64,000 nucleotides of DNA from Semisulcospira habei (GCA_036245525.1 BTPG01000004.1:158788944-158852943); one strand, 5' to 3'. Shown: positions 1-10,987, counted from the first letter of the stretch. Notes: generated from the sequence alone by a model not told the origin. Numbers and translations: made by a program.

Positions 1-905
1 TTTTCTTTCCAAACAAATTTAACCCCTTCCTCTAGTATTATATCATTATTTAAATCATCATCATCACATGAATAAACAGACTGAATAGAAGTAAACGTGG
101 TTACAATGGGGAAATGGTCTGACTCACACCTGTCTGCAACAAACATATCGGTCACTAGGTCAAACACGGATTTAGAGCAAATACAGTAGTCCACCACACT
201 TTTGCCTCTGTTGGCCACGCACGTAATTTCTCCCTCACTGTCACCTTTCGTTCTGCCATTGACAATAAACAAACAGTACTCTTGACATAGTTCTATCAGT
301 TTCCGACCAAAACTGTTTATGCCAATATCTTTTGACCTCCGTGGGCTTTGTGGTACATCCTCTAGCAGATCTGTTAATTCCAGTAAAGGCTGCACGTGTG
401 TATTGTCATCAATAAAATCAGTATCAGACAGACCGGCAGTGCGGGCGTTAAAATCGCCACATAATAGCCAAGGCAGCTCAGGGTGAGCACGTAACACTTG
501 AGACATGTAGTTTTCTAACACTTCAAAACCATCAACGTTATCTTCACCATATACAACAGAACGCTCTGGAGCCACATACACAAATGCTGCCAGAACATCA
601 GATGCAGAATTCAAAACAGACTTACCAATCTTTAGAAACACAATATCCTCAGCTGCCTGCATTAAACGCAACACATGACAGGCTATAGATTTATGTACAC
701 ACACGGCCACGCCCCCTTTTAACTTTTGTGTACGTGGTGAAAAAAACACCTGATACTCTGGAAAGGTATCCTCTATAACATTTTGCTTACACGACCAGAT
801 CTCTGAAAATGCAAAAATTTGACACTTTTCACAGAACTGCCTAAAAGAAACACTTTTCAGCTTATTTACAAGACCTTGGATATTCCATGCCATGATGCGA
901 AACAT
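1..905 (-). CDS. LINE ORF2, N-terminal apurinic-type endonuclease (runs off the window)
   Basis: An open frame on the minus strand from an ATG at 905 (or the in-frame ATG at 893) to the window edge, without a stop. It encodes the endonuclease that nicks target DNA for target-primed reverse transcription. Visible motifs in order are MAWNIQGL at the start, GDFNAR in the middle, a GKSVVDY motif and SDHFPI near the end, which is the normal exonuclease-endonuclease-phosphatase order. The RT domain would lie outside the window to the left. It sits 189 bp downstream of the ORF1 stop of the same element. The part seen here is undamaged. The motif order resembles that of the LINE at 14-18 kb. I cannot assign the clade from the endonuclease alone. 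Confidence 0.88.
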   Translation of the reverse strand, partial: MFRIMAWNIQGLVNKLKSVSFRQFCEKCQIFAFSEIWSCKQNVIEDTFPEYQVFFSPRTQKLKGGVAVCVHKSIACHVLRLMQAAEDIVFLKIGKSVLNSASDVLAAFVYVAPERSVVYGEDNVDGFEVLENYMSQVLRAHPELPWLLCGDFNARTAGLSDTDFIDDNTHVQPLLELTDLLEDVPQSPRRSKDIGINSFGRKLIELCQEYCLFIVNGRTKGDSEGEITCVANRGKSVVDYCICSKSVFDLVTDMFVADRCESDHFPIVTTFTSIQSVYSCDDDDLNNDIILEEGVKFVWKE

Positions 906-1094
906 AGAGCTACCACTTTCATCACTACCACTTTCATCATCACAGTGTGTGGGTGTGGGTTTGAGTATGGGCACTTGAGCGCATGTGTGTGCAGGTAAGT
1001 CGTCCTTTGAAGACACATGGTGGGGGTCCTGTGGGTCTGAATGAGGGACGGGCTGTCTTCTCCTGGTTGCTGGGTCAACATGCCGGCCTGCCCC

Positions 1095-2021
1095 TCATTT
1101 CTGCCCCCTGCGCTCCACTGGCCTCTGGGTAGCAGCGTCGTATGCGTGGGTCTTTCCCTCAACAACGAGGGAGTCGAAGCGGAGGAAGGCCTTCTTCCCC
1201 GCCTGCTTGGCCTCCTTGAGGAAGGGTAGCAGCTTGCGGCGCACGTCCCTCACCCGAGGGGTGAAGTCCTCAGAGATGTAGACCCGGGACCTGTTCTCCT
1301 TCAGCGTTCTGCGCTCAAACAGGATCCGCTCCTTGTCTTTGTACTTGTTGAAGCACACGATGATGGGGTGGGGCGCCTTGCCCCCCTTCAGACGATGGGC
1401 ACGCTCCACCTCGATCTCCTCCTCTATGCCCATCTCGTCCTTCAACATTGACTTGACAGCTTTCTCACAGTCCGCCCAAGTCTCTGAGCGCCCCTGGGGG
1501 TGGGGGATTCCGTGAAAGATCAGATTCTTGCGTCTGCTCCGCCCCTCCAAATCATCCAGCTTATCCTCCAGCTGCGTAACTTTCTCCTTCAACTCTTTGT
1601 TTTCTTTCATCACCGCAGTAAAGTCACTCTGAATTTTGTCCATTTGCTCCTGCATTGTAGCTTTCATACTGTCCATCTTTTTGTCCATCACATTCAACAT
1701 TTTAAACACATCAGCAATGGTCGGCTCAGACACTGCGTTTGCCTCACCCCCGGGCGACTGGTTGTCTTGGTTCCCCTGGCATGTCAAAAGAGTCTGTCGT
1801 TTCGGTGGGCCTGGGTTCGCTTCGACATCGCCACACCGGAGCAGAAAGCCGACCAAAAACACGAGAATGACTGCCACCGGTCCGCTGACACTGACTTCCT
1901 CTGTGCTTTGCGAGCCATGAAGTTTTGAAAAGTCCAGTAAAAGGTACCGCAAATGGCACAAAAAGCTACCGAACTGATCGGCATGATGAGCTGAATCACC
2001 CTGTCGTTGTTCTAAAGTCAC
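1095..2021 (-). CDS. LINE ORF1 protein with an N-terminal 2A-like peptide
   Basis: A minus-strand frame of about 308 codons. Near residue 70 it carries GDVEANPGP (1806-1832), the signature of 2A ribosome-skipping peptides, preceded by a hydrophobic run VAVILVFLVGFLL that could act as a signal peptide. After it comes a coiled coil with heptads rich in K, E, M and L, and then a nucleic-acid-binding region resembling the L1 ORF1 RRM and C-terminal domain (RKNLIFHGIPHPQG, later ERAHRLKGG). Family role: RNA-binding chaperone of the LINE particle. The 2A motif predicts co-translational separation of a short N-terminal peptide. Oddity: there is no in-frame ATG before the 2A motif. The frame opens after a TGA next to a GTG, and the nearest ATG (complement of 1916-1918) is in another frame, so a small frameshift is likely. 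Confidence 0.8.
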   Translation of the reverse strand: MTLEQRQGDSAHHADQFGSFLCHLRYLLLDFSKLHGSQSTEEVSVSGPVAVILVFLVGFLLRCGDVEANPGPPKRQTLLTCQGNQDNQSPGGEANAVSEPTIADVFKMLNVMDKKMDSMKATMQEQMDKIQSDFTAVMKENKELKEKVTQLEDKLDDLEGRSRRKNLIFHGIPHPQGRSETWADCEKAVKSMLKDEMGIEEEIEVERAHRLKGGKAPHPIIVCFNKYKDKERILFERRTLKENRSRVYISEDFTPRVRDVRRKLLPFLKEAKQAGKKAFLRFDSLVVEGKTHAYDAATQRPVERRGQK

Positions 2022-3114
2022 TCATTAAGTAATTATGTTGCAAAATGCTAAAAATGTGCGGAGCCGCTCTTCAACTGTGTGACGTCGATCGTGAGCACAA
2101 CTCACCCCCTGCGTGTGTGTGTGTGCGTGCGTGTGTGTGTCTCTTACATTAGATTTTCATTTGAACGCGTTTCTTGTCTCTTCTCTTAATGTATTTATTT
2201 TTATTTTATTTAGTTGTTTATTTATTTATTCACTTTCATATGACCATATGATGTGAAATAAAGAACTAACGGGGACATGCATTTTTTATTGAAAAAACTA
2301 CCCTATAAGATCAAGTGAATTGAAGACAATAAACTTTCTTTCTCAACGATTCCAGATGTAGTCAGTTATCCTAAGACTGTGTTTCTGCACTCTTCAACAG
2401 AATCATGGATTCAAAGGGGTTATCAGCAAACGGCTTAGATCCTCATGAGCCCCCGGAACTGCGGGGTCTCATGAGAATCTAATCGTCTCGGAGTTGGATG
2501 GTGTTTAAATGTCTCGACACTGAGCGGGCAATAACAATGAGAATTTCCGGCCTAAAACCTGTGGATATGTCTTTGTCACGACAAAAGGGCAGAAGGAGAT
2601 TGAGTTCTTGCGCTGCACAGTATGCGGTATAAACGGGTGTAGGTTGGATTCACAGTAGCACGACGGGTGCTAACTAAAAAGACTCATAGAACGAAAGGTC
2701 GGCCCTGCGACGGCAAGAAGATAGTAATTCCATATTGTTCAACAGCTAGATTGTCACTGTAATAAATACACATTTCGCTTTTCACAACTATGGACTTGCT
2801 GTCTTTTATGGGGCAAAAGTTATCGGTCGACACCAGCCTTTGATGGCTGGAATGGTTGCGCGTTTTTCTCATCTAACCGAGTCAAAAATCTCCTACAGAT
2901 TCAGAGTACGGCGCCTGCCCGCCTTCGTGTGCAAAGCACGAATTTAATCATCAACTGCGCAAGATACAAATTTTGTTAACGGCAAGAGAAACCCAAAGAC
3001 GAGTGATGCAGACAAGATGTGTTTCGAAATTACTGTGGCTGGCTCCTCTTACACTGGTCACCCGGCGGCTTGGCGGAGCATCGTCACATGGAAACTACGA
3101 GAACGTGAGTCATA
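2022..3114. other. Non-coding stretch, no gene seen
   Basis: This is the presumed 5' region of the minus-strand LINE and then unique-looking AT-rich sequence with a short GT-rich tract near 2115-2140. No open frame resembles a known protein, and I see no clear repeat structure. Confidence 0.4.
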
Positions 3115-4595
3115 ATCATTTGTTCCTATGACCAAAGACAGTACATTATAAGACAAAGCACTCGGCCCGAGATCATTTGTTCCATGACCAAAGACAGTAC
3201 ATTATAAGACAAAGCACACAGCCCGAGATCATTTGTTCCTATGACCAAAGACAGTACACTATAAGACCAAGCACTCGGCCCAGGATCATTTGTTCCTATG
3301 ACCAAAGACAGTACATTATAAGACAAAGCACTCGGCCCGAGATCATTTGTTCCTATGACCAAAGACAGTACATTATAAGACAAAGCACTCGGCCCAGGAT
3401 CATTTGTTCCTATGACCAAAGACAGTAAATTATAAAACAAAGCACTCGGTCCGAGATCCTTTGATCCTATGACCAAAGACAGCACATTATAAGACAAAGC
3501 ACTCGGCCCAAGATCATTTGTTCCTATGACCGAAGACAGTACATCATAAGACAAAGCACTCGGCACAGGATCATTTATTCCTATGACCAAAGACAGTACA
3601 CTATAAGACAACGCACTCGGCCCGAGATCATTTGTTCCTATGACCAAAGACAGTACATTATAACATAACGCACTCGGCCCAGGATCATTTGTTCCTATGA
3701 CCAAAGACAGTACATTATAAGACAAAGCACTTGGCCCAGGATCATTTGTTCCTATGACAAAAGACAGAACATAATAAGACAAAGCACTCGGCCCGAGATC
3801 ATTTGTTCATATTACCAAAGACAGTACATTATAAGACAAAGCACTCGGTTCGAGAGCATTTGTTCCTATGACCAAAGACAGTACATTATAAGACAAAGCA
3901 CTCGGCCCGAGATCATTTGTTCCTATGACCAAAGACAGCACATTATAAGACAAAGCACTCGGCCAAGTATCATTTGTTCCTATCACCAAAGACAGTACAT
4001 TATAAGACAAAGCACTCGGTCCGAGATCATTTGTTCCTATGACCAAAGACAACACATTATAAGACAAAGCACTCGGCCCAGGATCATTTGTTCCTATGAC
4101 CAAAGACAGTACACTATAAGACAAAGCACTAGGCCCAGGATCATTTGTTCCTATGACCAAAGACAGTACATTATAAGACAAAGCACTCGGTTCGAGAGCA
4201 TTTGTTCCTATGACCAAAGACAGCACATTATAAGACAAAGCACTCGGCCCAAGATCATTTGTTCCTATGACCGAAGACAGTACATTAAAAGACAAAGCAC
4301 TCGGCCCGAGATCATTTGTTCCTATGACCAAAGACAGTACATTATAAGACAAAGCACTCGGCCCAGGATCATTTGTTCCTATGACCAAAGACAGTACACT
4401 ACAAGATAAAGCACTCGGCCCAGGATCATTTGTTCCTATGACCAAAGACAGTACACTATAAGATAAAGCACTCGGCCCAGGATCATTTGTTCCTATGACC
4501 AAAGACAGTACATAATAAGAAAAAGCACTCGGCCCGAGATCATTTGTTCCTATGACCAAAGACAGTACATTATAAGACAAAGCACTCGGCCCGAG
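3115..4595. repeat. 57-bp minisatellite, 26 units
   Basis: A tandem array of a 57-bp unit starting ATCATTTGTTCC and ending CACTCGGCCCGAG. The total of 1481 bp equals 26 units less one base, and the single-base loss is visible near 3182 (GTTCCATGACC instead of GTTCCTATGACC). Units differ mainly at CCGAG versus CCAGG and ACATT versus ACACT. Because 57 is a multiple of three, the array gives long open frames on both strands (up to about 310 codons on the minus strand). These look like artefacts of the period and not like genes. Confidence 0.95.
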
Positions 4596-5186
4596 AGTGC
4601 GAGGACGCGTTTTGAGAGCATTTTCATTATAAACGTGGTGCGACGGGCGGACCGAGCAAAGCGAAGGAGACTCGCCAAGCAAATTCTTTCTGAAACACAA
4701 CAAGCCAAGTTGTATCGGCATATCATTCTTCCAGTTCCCCAAGGAAGAAAACAGGTCAACTAATCACTTTTTAGCTCTTTTTTTTCATACACTTACGACT
4801 AGAGAATAATTGAATGGCGTACAGGATGAGTGGTCAATCTGAGAAAAATAAATTTGCAATAGAGGTGCCGGGAGAAACGCGAGCATAGGTTTCGCATGTG
4901 AGGAAGGTACGTGAATGATATGTGAACGGATAGCCGTTAATAATAACTGTAATTATCTCTAGGTTTGAATCTGTGAATTTCTGCGTTCGGTTCTTCTCTG
5001 CATGTGACACGTTTGGCAGTCACTATTTTGGTCTGAAGTGGAAAACTGGTCTGACTGCAGTTAGACTGTAGCTCTCCACGAACTCCTCAAAAATGTTGTC
5101 AGTTGAAAAGTGGTCAAACTAATATTTAGATCCAAAGAAATCATACGTCCTTAGTATATTCTTTTAAATGTAGGCCGATTTCACTC
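4596..5186. other. Spacer with a short LINE-derived segment
   Basis: No gene. At about 5007-5035 there is a motif (GGCAGTCACTATTTTGGTCT) that recurs in near-identical form at about 20385-20405 inside the L2-like LINE. This stretch may therefore hold a piece of that family's spacer, next to the reverse transcriptase fragment that begins at 5187. Confidence 0.4.
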
Positions 5187-5961
5187 TTGTCGACACTCGC
5201 AAAGCCGCTCGAGAGGCATATCCACAAGTACTTGAACAAATATCTAGAGGTCAGAGAAGTACTTCATGTTTTTCAGTCAGGTTTCCGTTCGAAAAATTCC
5301 TGCCATACAGCGCTAACAAGACTAGTAGATACACGGCTGACGTCATTGAATAAATCGGAAATTACAGGAGCCGTGTTTCTGGACGTTAAAAAAGCTTTTG
5401 ACCTAGTTAACCACAAAATCCTGATAAAGAAGGTTGAAAAATATATTTGTGTTTCAAGCACCGTATCGTTTTTTCGATTTTACCTAAGCAACAGACATCA
5501 GCGGGTGTTATTAAACGGTACCTATTCGTCAACAAGCATTGTCAAACATGGAGTGCCTCAGGGCCGCTAATGTTTTGTTTATTTATTAACGACTTGCCGC
5601 TTTATCTCAGCAGCCCTGAGGCAATGTGCGACATGTTTGCCGACGATACAACTCTCCGCACACCCGCTAAAGACTTAGTTACCATTAATGCACGGCTACA
5701 ACGGGGTTCGCAAGAAGTTTCTGAGTGGTGTGAGACCAACGCTATGGCACTTAATCCAGTCAAAACAAAGGACATGGTAATTTCTACACGCCAGAAGCAT
5801 CAACTTAAACCGCTTAAACCGCTTTCTCTCAGTTTGTCTCTCAATGACAACGTCATAGAACAGGTCGCGCAACATAAATTGCTGGGAGTGATTATAGACA
5901 ATCAACTGAAGTGGCAGCCCCACATAAACACCGTCTGTAAACGTGTCTGTAAGAATCTGTA
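5187..5961 (+). pseudogene. L2/CR1-like LINE reverse transcriptase, 5' part of split fragment
   Basis: A degenerate RT domain of an L2/CR1-type LINE. The first frame (5187-5570) has FQSGFRSKNSCHTAL, VFLDVKKAFDLVNH and HGVPQG. After a small deletion or frameshift at about 5568 the next frame carries FINDLPLYLS and the catalytic FADDTTL (about 5635-5655), then KLLGVIIDN. The usual bases between HGVPQG and the GP of the next motif are partly lost. The coding sequence stops at 5961, where a solo LTR is inserted, and resumes at 6979. It is very similar to the LINE at 20.9-23.9 kb, which lacks the FADD motif. The fragment is truncated at its 5' end. Confidence 0.85.
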
Positions 5962-6978
5962 TGTTACGTGGTTGAGTCGTATTCGTTGTATCATAAACAC
6001 ACAAGACGCATGCACGTAAGGTTCTTTTAAATAAACTTCGTTCAGCTGCAACCCGTCACACGTGGCTTAAGGATGTAGACAATACTGGAGTAACAGTTCC
6101 AACAATATTTTAATTCAGCGGTGCGATCTACACACAATGCATTCCCAAATGCATTAACACTGATACAATGTCTCTTCTGCAAATGTCCACACTGCCGACA
6201 CAAAGTTTCTCATACAACTTACACCACACCGTTACGCTGCGTCTCCCACAATGTACACCCTATACGGGCCACATACCTACGATAAACTGTGTGTCTCTAC
6301 AAGTGACAATGCAAGACAATGTATATACGTGCTTCCCAGCACCAATCTTTTATAATACAACCAATTTCCAGAATAATCCAAGAAAATCATACAACGCAAC
6401 AAATCAGAACGAAACACGTAACTGAAACTCATAAATATTAATAAAGAAAGAATTTTCTAGAATAAATACAATAGGCTACAAAAGTTTGACTTCTCATTTC
6501 AGCCCCAAATCTTAGTGTGTAATCATATCACAGAAAAGTATGGAAGGCAGTTTACGATCCAGCCGTAATCTTTCTAGAAGTTCCACAATCGTTTAAACAA
6601 ACACACCGACTGGCTGTCAACTTCACGCGCACAGTAAACAACTACGACTATAATAGAAAGTAGCAAAATGTTTCTTACTCTTCTGATGTCACACATACGC
6701 GGTCACAAGACAGCGCGACCTGCTCGAAGGTTCTAATCTATACTACGCGAATCTACGCAAAACAAAGATCGACCGCTATTCTCCGCGCGACCTTGCTAGA
6801 AGCTTCCGGTTAAACTTAGCATAATAACAAAGCGAATTACGCTCTACGTGCGAACGAAAGGAAATCTTACTAAAAAGGTACGTGAATCGTAACCATGATA
6901 GCTCAAATAAATATCAGATCGTTTCCTACGATTAACACATGTATGCTCTCACAGGACAACACAAACACAATCGTAACA
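5962..6978. mobile_element. Solo LTR with 5-bp target duplication
   Basis: A 1017-bp insertion inside the LINE RT. It begins TGTTACG and ends CGTAACA, so it has the TG...CA ends of an LTR in a short inverted repeat. It is flanked by CTGTA at 5957-5961 and again at 6979-6983. Removing the insertion and one CTGTA restores the LINE reading frame across the junction (NLY followed by MLSKLKF), which proves an insertion. No internal retroviral genes are present, so this is a solo LTR left by recombination. Its sequence differs from the LTR family at 12.4, 26.4 and 30.2 kb. Confidence 0.85.
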
Positions 6979-7490
6979 CTGTACATGCTGTCTAAGCTTA
7001 AATTCATCACTGACGTTGCCACTCGTACAATATTCTACAACGCTCATATCAAATGTCACATCGACTATGCATCAACAGTGTGGGATGGTTCAAGCGAAGT
7101 GCCTTTGAAGAGGCTAAACTCCCTACATCGGAGAGCTGCCAAATTAATACTTCCGGCTCCCCATCTCTCAGCTGATCAAAAACTCGTGTCACTGGACATG
7201 CTCCCTCTGAAGCAACACTTTCTTTTCAACAAGGGTGTCTTCGTGTTTAAGTTGCATAAACAGTCATGTCCAGCGTAACTTAGCACTGTCTTGATGGAAC
7301 GTGTGTCTGACGTTTGTAGATTTGGCCCACAATATCGAGCTCCCCGCCCACGTATTGACATCTTTAAATTAAGCCTGTCTTCTGCAGGAAGCTCATTATG
7401 GAATTCTTTGCCACTTAACATAAGATGTGCGAAAACCCTGTCGTCCTTCAATATAAGCCTCTTCAAGCGCCTCAAGTCATGTTTATAAGA
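6979..7490 (+). pseudogene. L2/CR1-like LINE reverse transcriptase, 3' part of split fragment
   Basis: Continuation of the RT fragment after the solo LTR. It reads MLSKLKFITDVATRTIF, then HIDYASTVWDG, HRRAAKLIL and LPLKQHFLFNKG, and after one in-frame TAA (7276-7278) PRPRIDIFKLSLSSAG and LWNSLP. This is the conserved C-terminal region of L2/CR1-like ORF2. The terminal stop is at about 7486-7488. It matches the C-terminus of the LINE ending at 23874, motif by motif. Confidence 0.85.
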
Positions 7491-7948
7491 CATCCTTGGT
7501 CATGTCGGTGCCTCTAGCGCATCCACTGGCTCAAAGTTCTCAGCTTTGTGATCAGTCTTTGGACTGCATTTAACGCTGTACACTGCTCTAGGCGAGTGGT
7601 AACATTCTGTTTGTACGTGTGGGCACGTGGTTGCCTGGTTGCGTAAGTGCGAGCTTATGTGAGTGCTATGAATCGTGCATCTGCTTTATTTTGTGTGTGC
7701 TATATTTAGTTGTTCGCTCACATTAATGCTAAAATATCTATGACTTCATGCAGTGACGTACCTCACCTGCTGTCTCACTCGAGTGACTATTGTTGATCAG
7801 CGAATTCGAGGGAGACAAAGAGTTTGTGCAGGTACTAGTTATCGTGGGGAGGGGGAAGGGAAGTTGGCAGAATGTGGGGACGTCGATAGAAAGATTGTGT
7901 TAAAAATCTAAAATTATTATTATTTGTTTTAATTTTCTTTATAATTTG

Positions 7949-8006
<58 letters not shown>

Positions 8007-8100
8007 TTCCTCTGGTCTATTAAGTGCATTTTGATTTCCACCTTTTGAACTTTGGGTGTTTCGATGTTCTTTGCATGAATTTTCTTTTCATTTATATAGT

Positions 8101-8136
<36 letters not shown>

Positions 8137-9112
8137 GGTGTGTGTGTATGTGTGTGTGTATGTGTGTGTGTATTTGTGCGTGCACAAAACCCCTAAAATG
8201 GGTGACTTTCATTACCATCCTTATGGAAAATGGGTGTGTGTACAATTCTGGGTGACCAAGTCAGGCACCCATTTTTTCTGAGGGTTGTTTCTGCATTATC
8301 TTTCATTCAAAAGTCAGAAAAAAAAAATATCAAAAAAGGATGTCCCTTTTTCGCAGGTTTACCTCATGTGTGTTTGCAACGCACTGAGCCTGTGTTTTAC
8401 CAGGGAAGCGAGCGTCTCTATGGATCAACTTGATACCTGATTGGTCAGCTGCGCAGTGACATGAACTGAGTTGTTTTCCCTTCTATTGTCTATTGTCCCG
8501 CCAACCGTTGTTCCATTTGCAGAGGTACGATTGATTTTATGCAATATTTCTTAGTTAAGAGCACGCCCAAGCGTACTTCTTCAGCGCAGTTATTTAACTG
8601 AGATGTTCCCAATCCGATACAATTGCACAGTAGCCTATATGGACCCGTTTGGATGAGAAAACGGAGACGTCTGCTACGACCGGCGTCTGCTGCTCAGTCA
8701 GTCTTGTAGTAACAGATAATAGAACCCCACGATTTTAACAAAAGCTTTCTTCTTCAATGAAAAGAATTCGTTCAATAACACCATTACAAGGTCAATCTGT
8801 GACGCGATTTTCTTGCTTTTTTTCTGACGTGTGATTGTGATCGAAAAGTAACTTGACACATGCATGCACTATAAACAAAATGGCGCCAGATTTCAGTGTG
8901 TATTTCAATCCACGTACGCAAAACTACCTCGCGATTCGAAGAACAGACTTCCACGAACAGGTTTTTCGGATTGTCAAACTGAAGTGTCTTTTTTTTACTG
9001 TATTCCCAGTAATTGTTCGTAGGGGGCTGGGGGTACTGCAGTAATTATGTATATATCTGATCCAAAATGTCAATGGTTTACAATGGTTGCATGTGACATG
9101 TTTGCATTGCAG
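7491..9112. other. Non-coding stretch with microsatellites
   Basis: No gene. It holds an ATT-type microsatellite at about 7950-8006, a GT/GGGT tract at 8101-8180, and otherwise unique-looking sequence. Open frames across the GT tract are repeat artefacts. Confidence 0.5.
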
Positions 9113-9366
9113 CACTGTTTTGGCCACACTCAGCACTTTCTGCACACACCCAGCGCCAGATGGCACACACCCAGCTCCAGATGGCAGCTGGATGTCCAAA
9201 CCCATCGGGATCTATGGAAGTGGACAAGCATGCCCCTTCCTGGCACATGACCAAGGCCCATGGCAAAATTAGTCAGCTGCAGCATGATAGCCCAGCCTCA
9301 GCCGCAGAGGGTGCGTCTGGTAGGAGGGTGCACAGACGGCAGCGGAATGCCCCCAATTACAGACTG
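9113..9366 (+). other. Exon-like segment (weak candidate)
   Basis: A segment bounded by an acceptor-like TTTGCATTGCAG and a donor CTG|GTAAGT at 9366/9367. One frame is open from an ATG at 9160 to the donor in phase 0 and ends in a basic stretch (RRVHRRQRNAPNYRL). No domain is recognised. It may be an exon of a host gene or of an old element. Confidence 0.25.
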
Positions 9367-9797
9367 GTAAGTGATTCTATGATCATCATTTTATTGGCTC
9401 GCGTGCGAAGCAAAAGTGAGTTTATGTTCTGGGCAACTGGTCGTCCGTCCGTCGTCCATGGTAAACTTTAACGGTGGCATTTTCTCGGAGACTATTTAAG
9501 CCACATTCTTTAAGCTTGGCCCAAGGATACTTTGTGGCAAGACCTTTGTAAACATTCCAATTTGACTAACCTCTCTCAAAGGGTTACGCGGGGTTGACAG
9601 ATGTGTGAAAACTGCTTACATTTTCAGAAAACATGGATTGTGCTGCTGCAGAAGCCAGCCCTCGTCACCGAGGACACACATATGTAAATCGGTCATACAC
9701 GGGATTACTCTTACTTTTCTTGTGCAAGGCCCCTTAAACCAAAACTGGGCTGTTTCTGTCCTAATGCAGCTTTTTTTTTCTTTCTTTCCTTTTCCAG

Positions 9798-9999
9798 TTG
9801 GCAAATGGTGCCTGGGATGTACCTGAGACTGAGTGCAAGCGCATCGCAATACAAGGACAGTGATGACGAGGAGTTTGTTCCTGGCTCGAGCACACAGGAT
9901 TCAGACGGTGTGTCGCCATCACCCTCTGGGGTATCTGACACAGACAGTATTGTATTGAATATGTTAAATATGTTAGATTTCAAAGAGGCTGGTTTTAAG
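9798..9999 (+). other. Exon-like segment (weak candidate)
   Basis: Preceded by a long pyrimidine tract and TTTTCCAG (acceptor), and ending at AAG|GTGGGC. The open frame contains YKDSDDEEFVPGSSTQDSD, an acidic low-complexity stretch of the sort seen in nuclear proteins. Its frame is not in phase with the exon-like segment at 9113-9366, so the two cannot simply be joined. Function unknown. Confidence 0.25.
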
Positions 10000-10510
10000 G
10001 TGGGCATGTGTCAGTGAAGCAAGTACCAGCAGGGTGCAGTGTTCGTTAGGGGATGAATAACGGGGTAGCAATGACAATGTGGATAGGCAGAAGGAACACC
10101 ACGTTGGGGGTGGGGAAAGAGCACTTACCGAAGAAACGGGTGTGCACGTGTCGCAGAGAGGGAAAGGAAAGTACAAATAGGACAAGAAACATGCATGCAA
10201 ATTGTGTAGCAAGCTTGTCTTGAAAATGAGCACGAATGAAACAGACAAAGAAACAGAGAGATCAGTCGCTACTTATCTTCATTCGCAGAAGGAATGGGGA
10301 ACATTCCTTCTGTTAACAAAGATTAGTAGCGACTGATCTCTCTCTCTGTTTGTCTGTTTTGACAAGGCGGATTTACCCGAAATATTAATAAATTGTGTTG
10401 TAACCGTCTTTTCTAAGCGTGTTTCTTTCTCCGTTGGGTACTTCTTTGCATTTTACACGATTGGAAGTCATCTTTTGGGTCTGAATAATTTTTTTAAATT
10501 TATTTTATTA

Positions 10511-10549
<39 letters not shown>

Positions 10550-10590
10550 CATTATTATTATTATTATTATTGGGGTGGGGCGGGGGGGGG
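10000..10590. other. Non-coding stretch with fold-back repeat and ATT microsatellite
   Basis: No gene. It contains the fold-back at 10239-10359 and an ATT microsatellite at about 10505-10570, followed by a G-rich run. Confidence 0.5.
10239..10359. repeat. Fold-back (inverted) repeat
   Basis: The left arm 10239-10273 (AAACAGACAAAG...GCTACT) and right arm 10325-10359 (AGTAGCGACTGATC...GTCTGTTT) are near-perfect reverse complements of about 35 bp. The loop holds a second, smaller inverted pair CAGAAGGAATG/CATTCCTTCTG. This is probably a short fold-back element. Confidence 0.75.
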
Positions 10591-10595
10591 GGAAT

Positions 10596-10795
10596 CTCTC
10601 TTGATTTTGGATGTGTGTTGCTAAATGGTCTTAGGATTATTTAGCGTATTAGACCGGCTGGTGACATACTTTCAATATTCTGTTCATTATTCCCCCCCCC
10701 CCCCCCATGGGTGGGGGGGAAATAATGAACAGAATATTGAAAGTGCTGGCACGTCCTGAAAAAGTCGGGATGTTCAGCAATGTACAACCAATCGG
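10596..10795 (+). mobile_element. SINE copy with an internal palindrome
   Basis: It shares with the reverse-oriented SINE at 39772-40035 the segments GGATGTGTGTTGCTAAATGG, the GACCGGCTGG(T/C)GACATAC block, and GCACGTCCTGA...GTCGGGA(T/C)GTT(C/A)AGCAATGTACAA. The middle holds a 24-bp perfect inverted repeat (10668-10691 and 10721-10744) around C and G runs, so part of the SINE appears copied in reverse. No target duplication was identified. Confidence 0.65.
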
Positions 10796-10987
10796 GAGGA
10801 AAAACAATAATAAGATAAGAAAACCATTGTCAACAAGATAAAGATTTATTACAAGAGTGTTATTATTTCAGTCTGTAAAACTTTTTTTATCTGGTGTACG
10901 CCTGGATCATTTGGAAATGTCTGTAACTTTTTCTGTTACTATAAAGTACACTTTGCATACTGTGCATTGTTTCAAAAGTCACAGGAA

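Noticed and set aside
3115..4595. CRISPR-like array of regular repeats
   Set aside because: No unique spacers between repeats; the whole 57-bp unit is repeated, and the DNA is eukaryotic.
3126..4742. Long minus-strand frames reading as LSYNVLSLVIGTNDPGPSA repeats
   Set aside because: They are produced by the 57-bp minisatellite, whose period is a multiple of three; unit sequence is conserved at DNA level in all frames.
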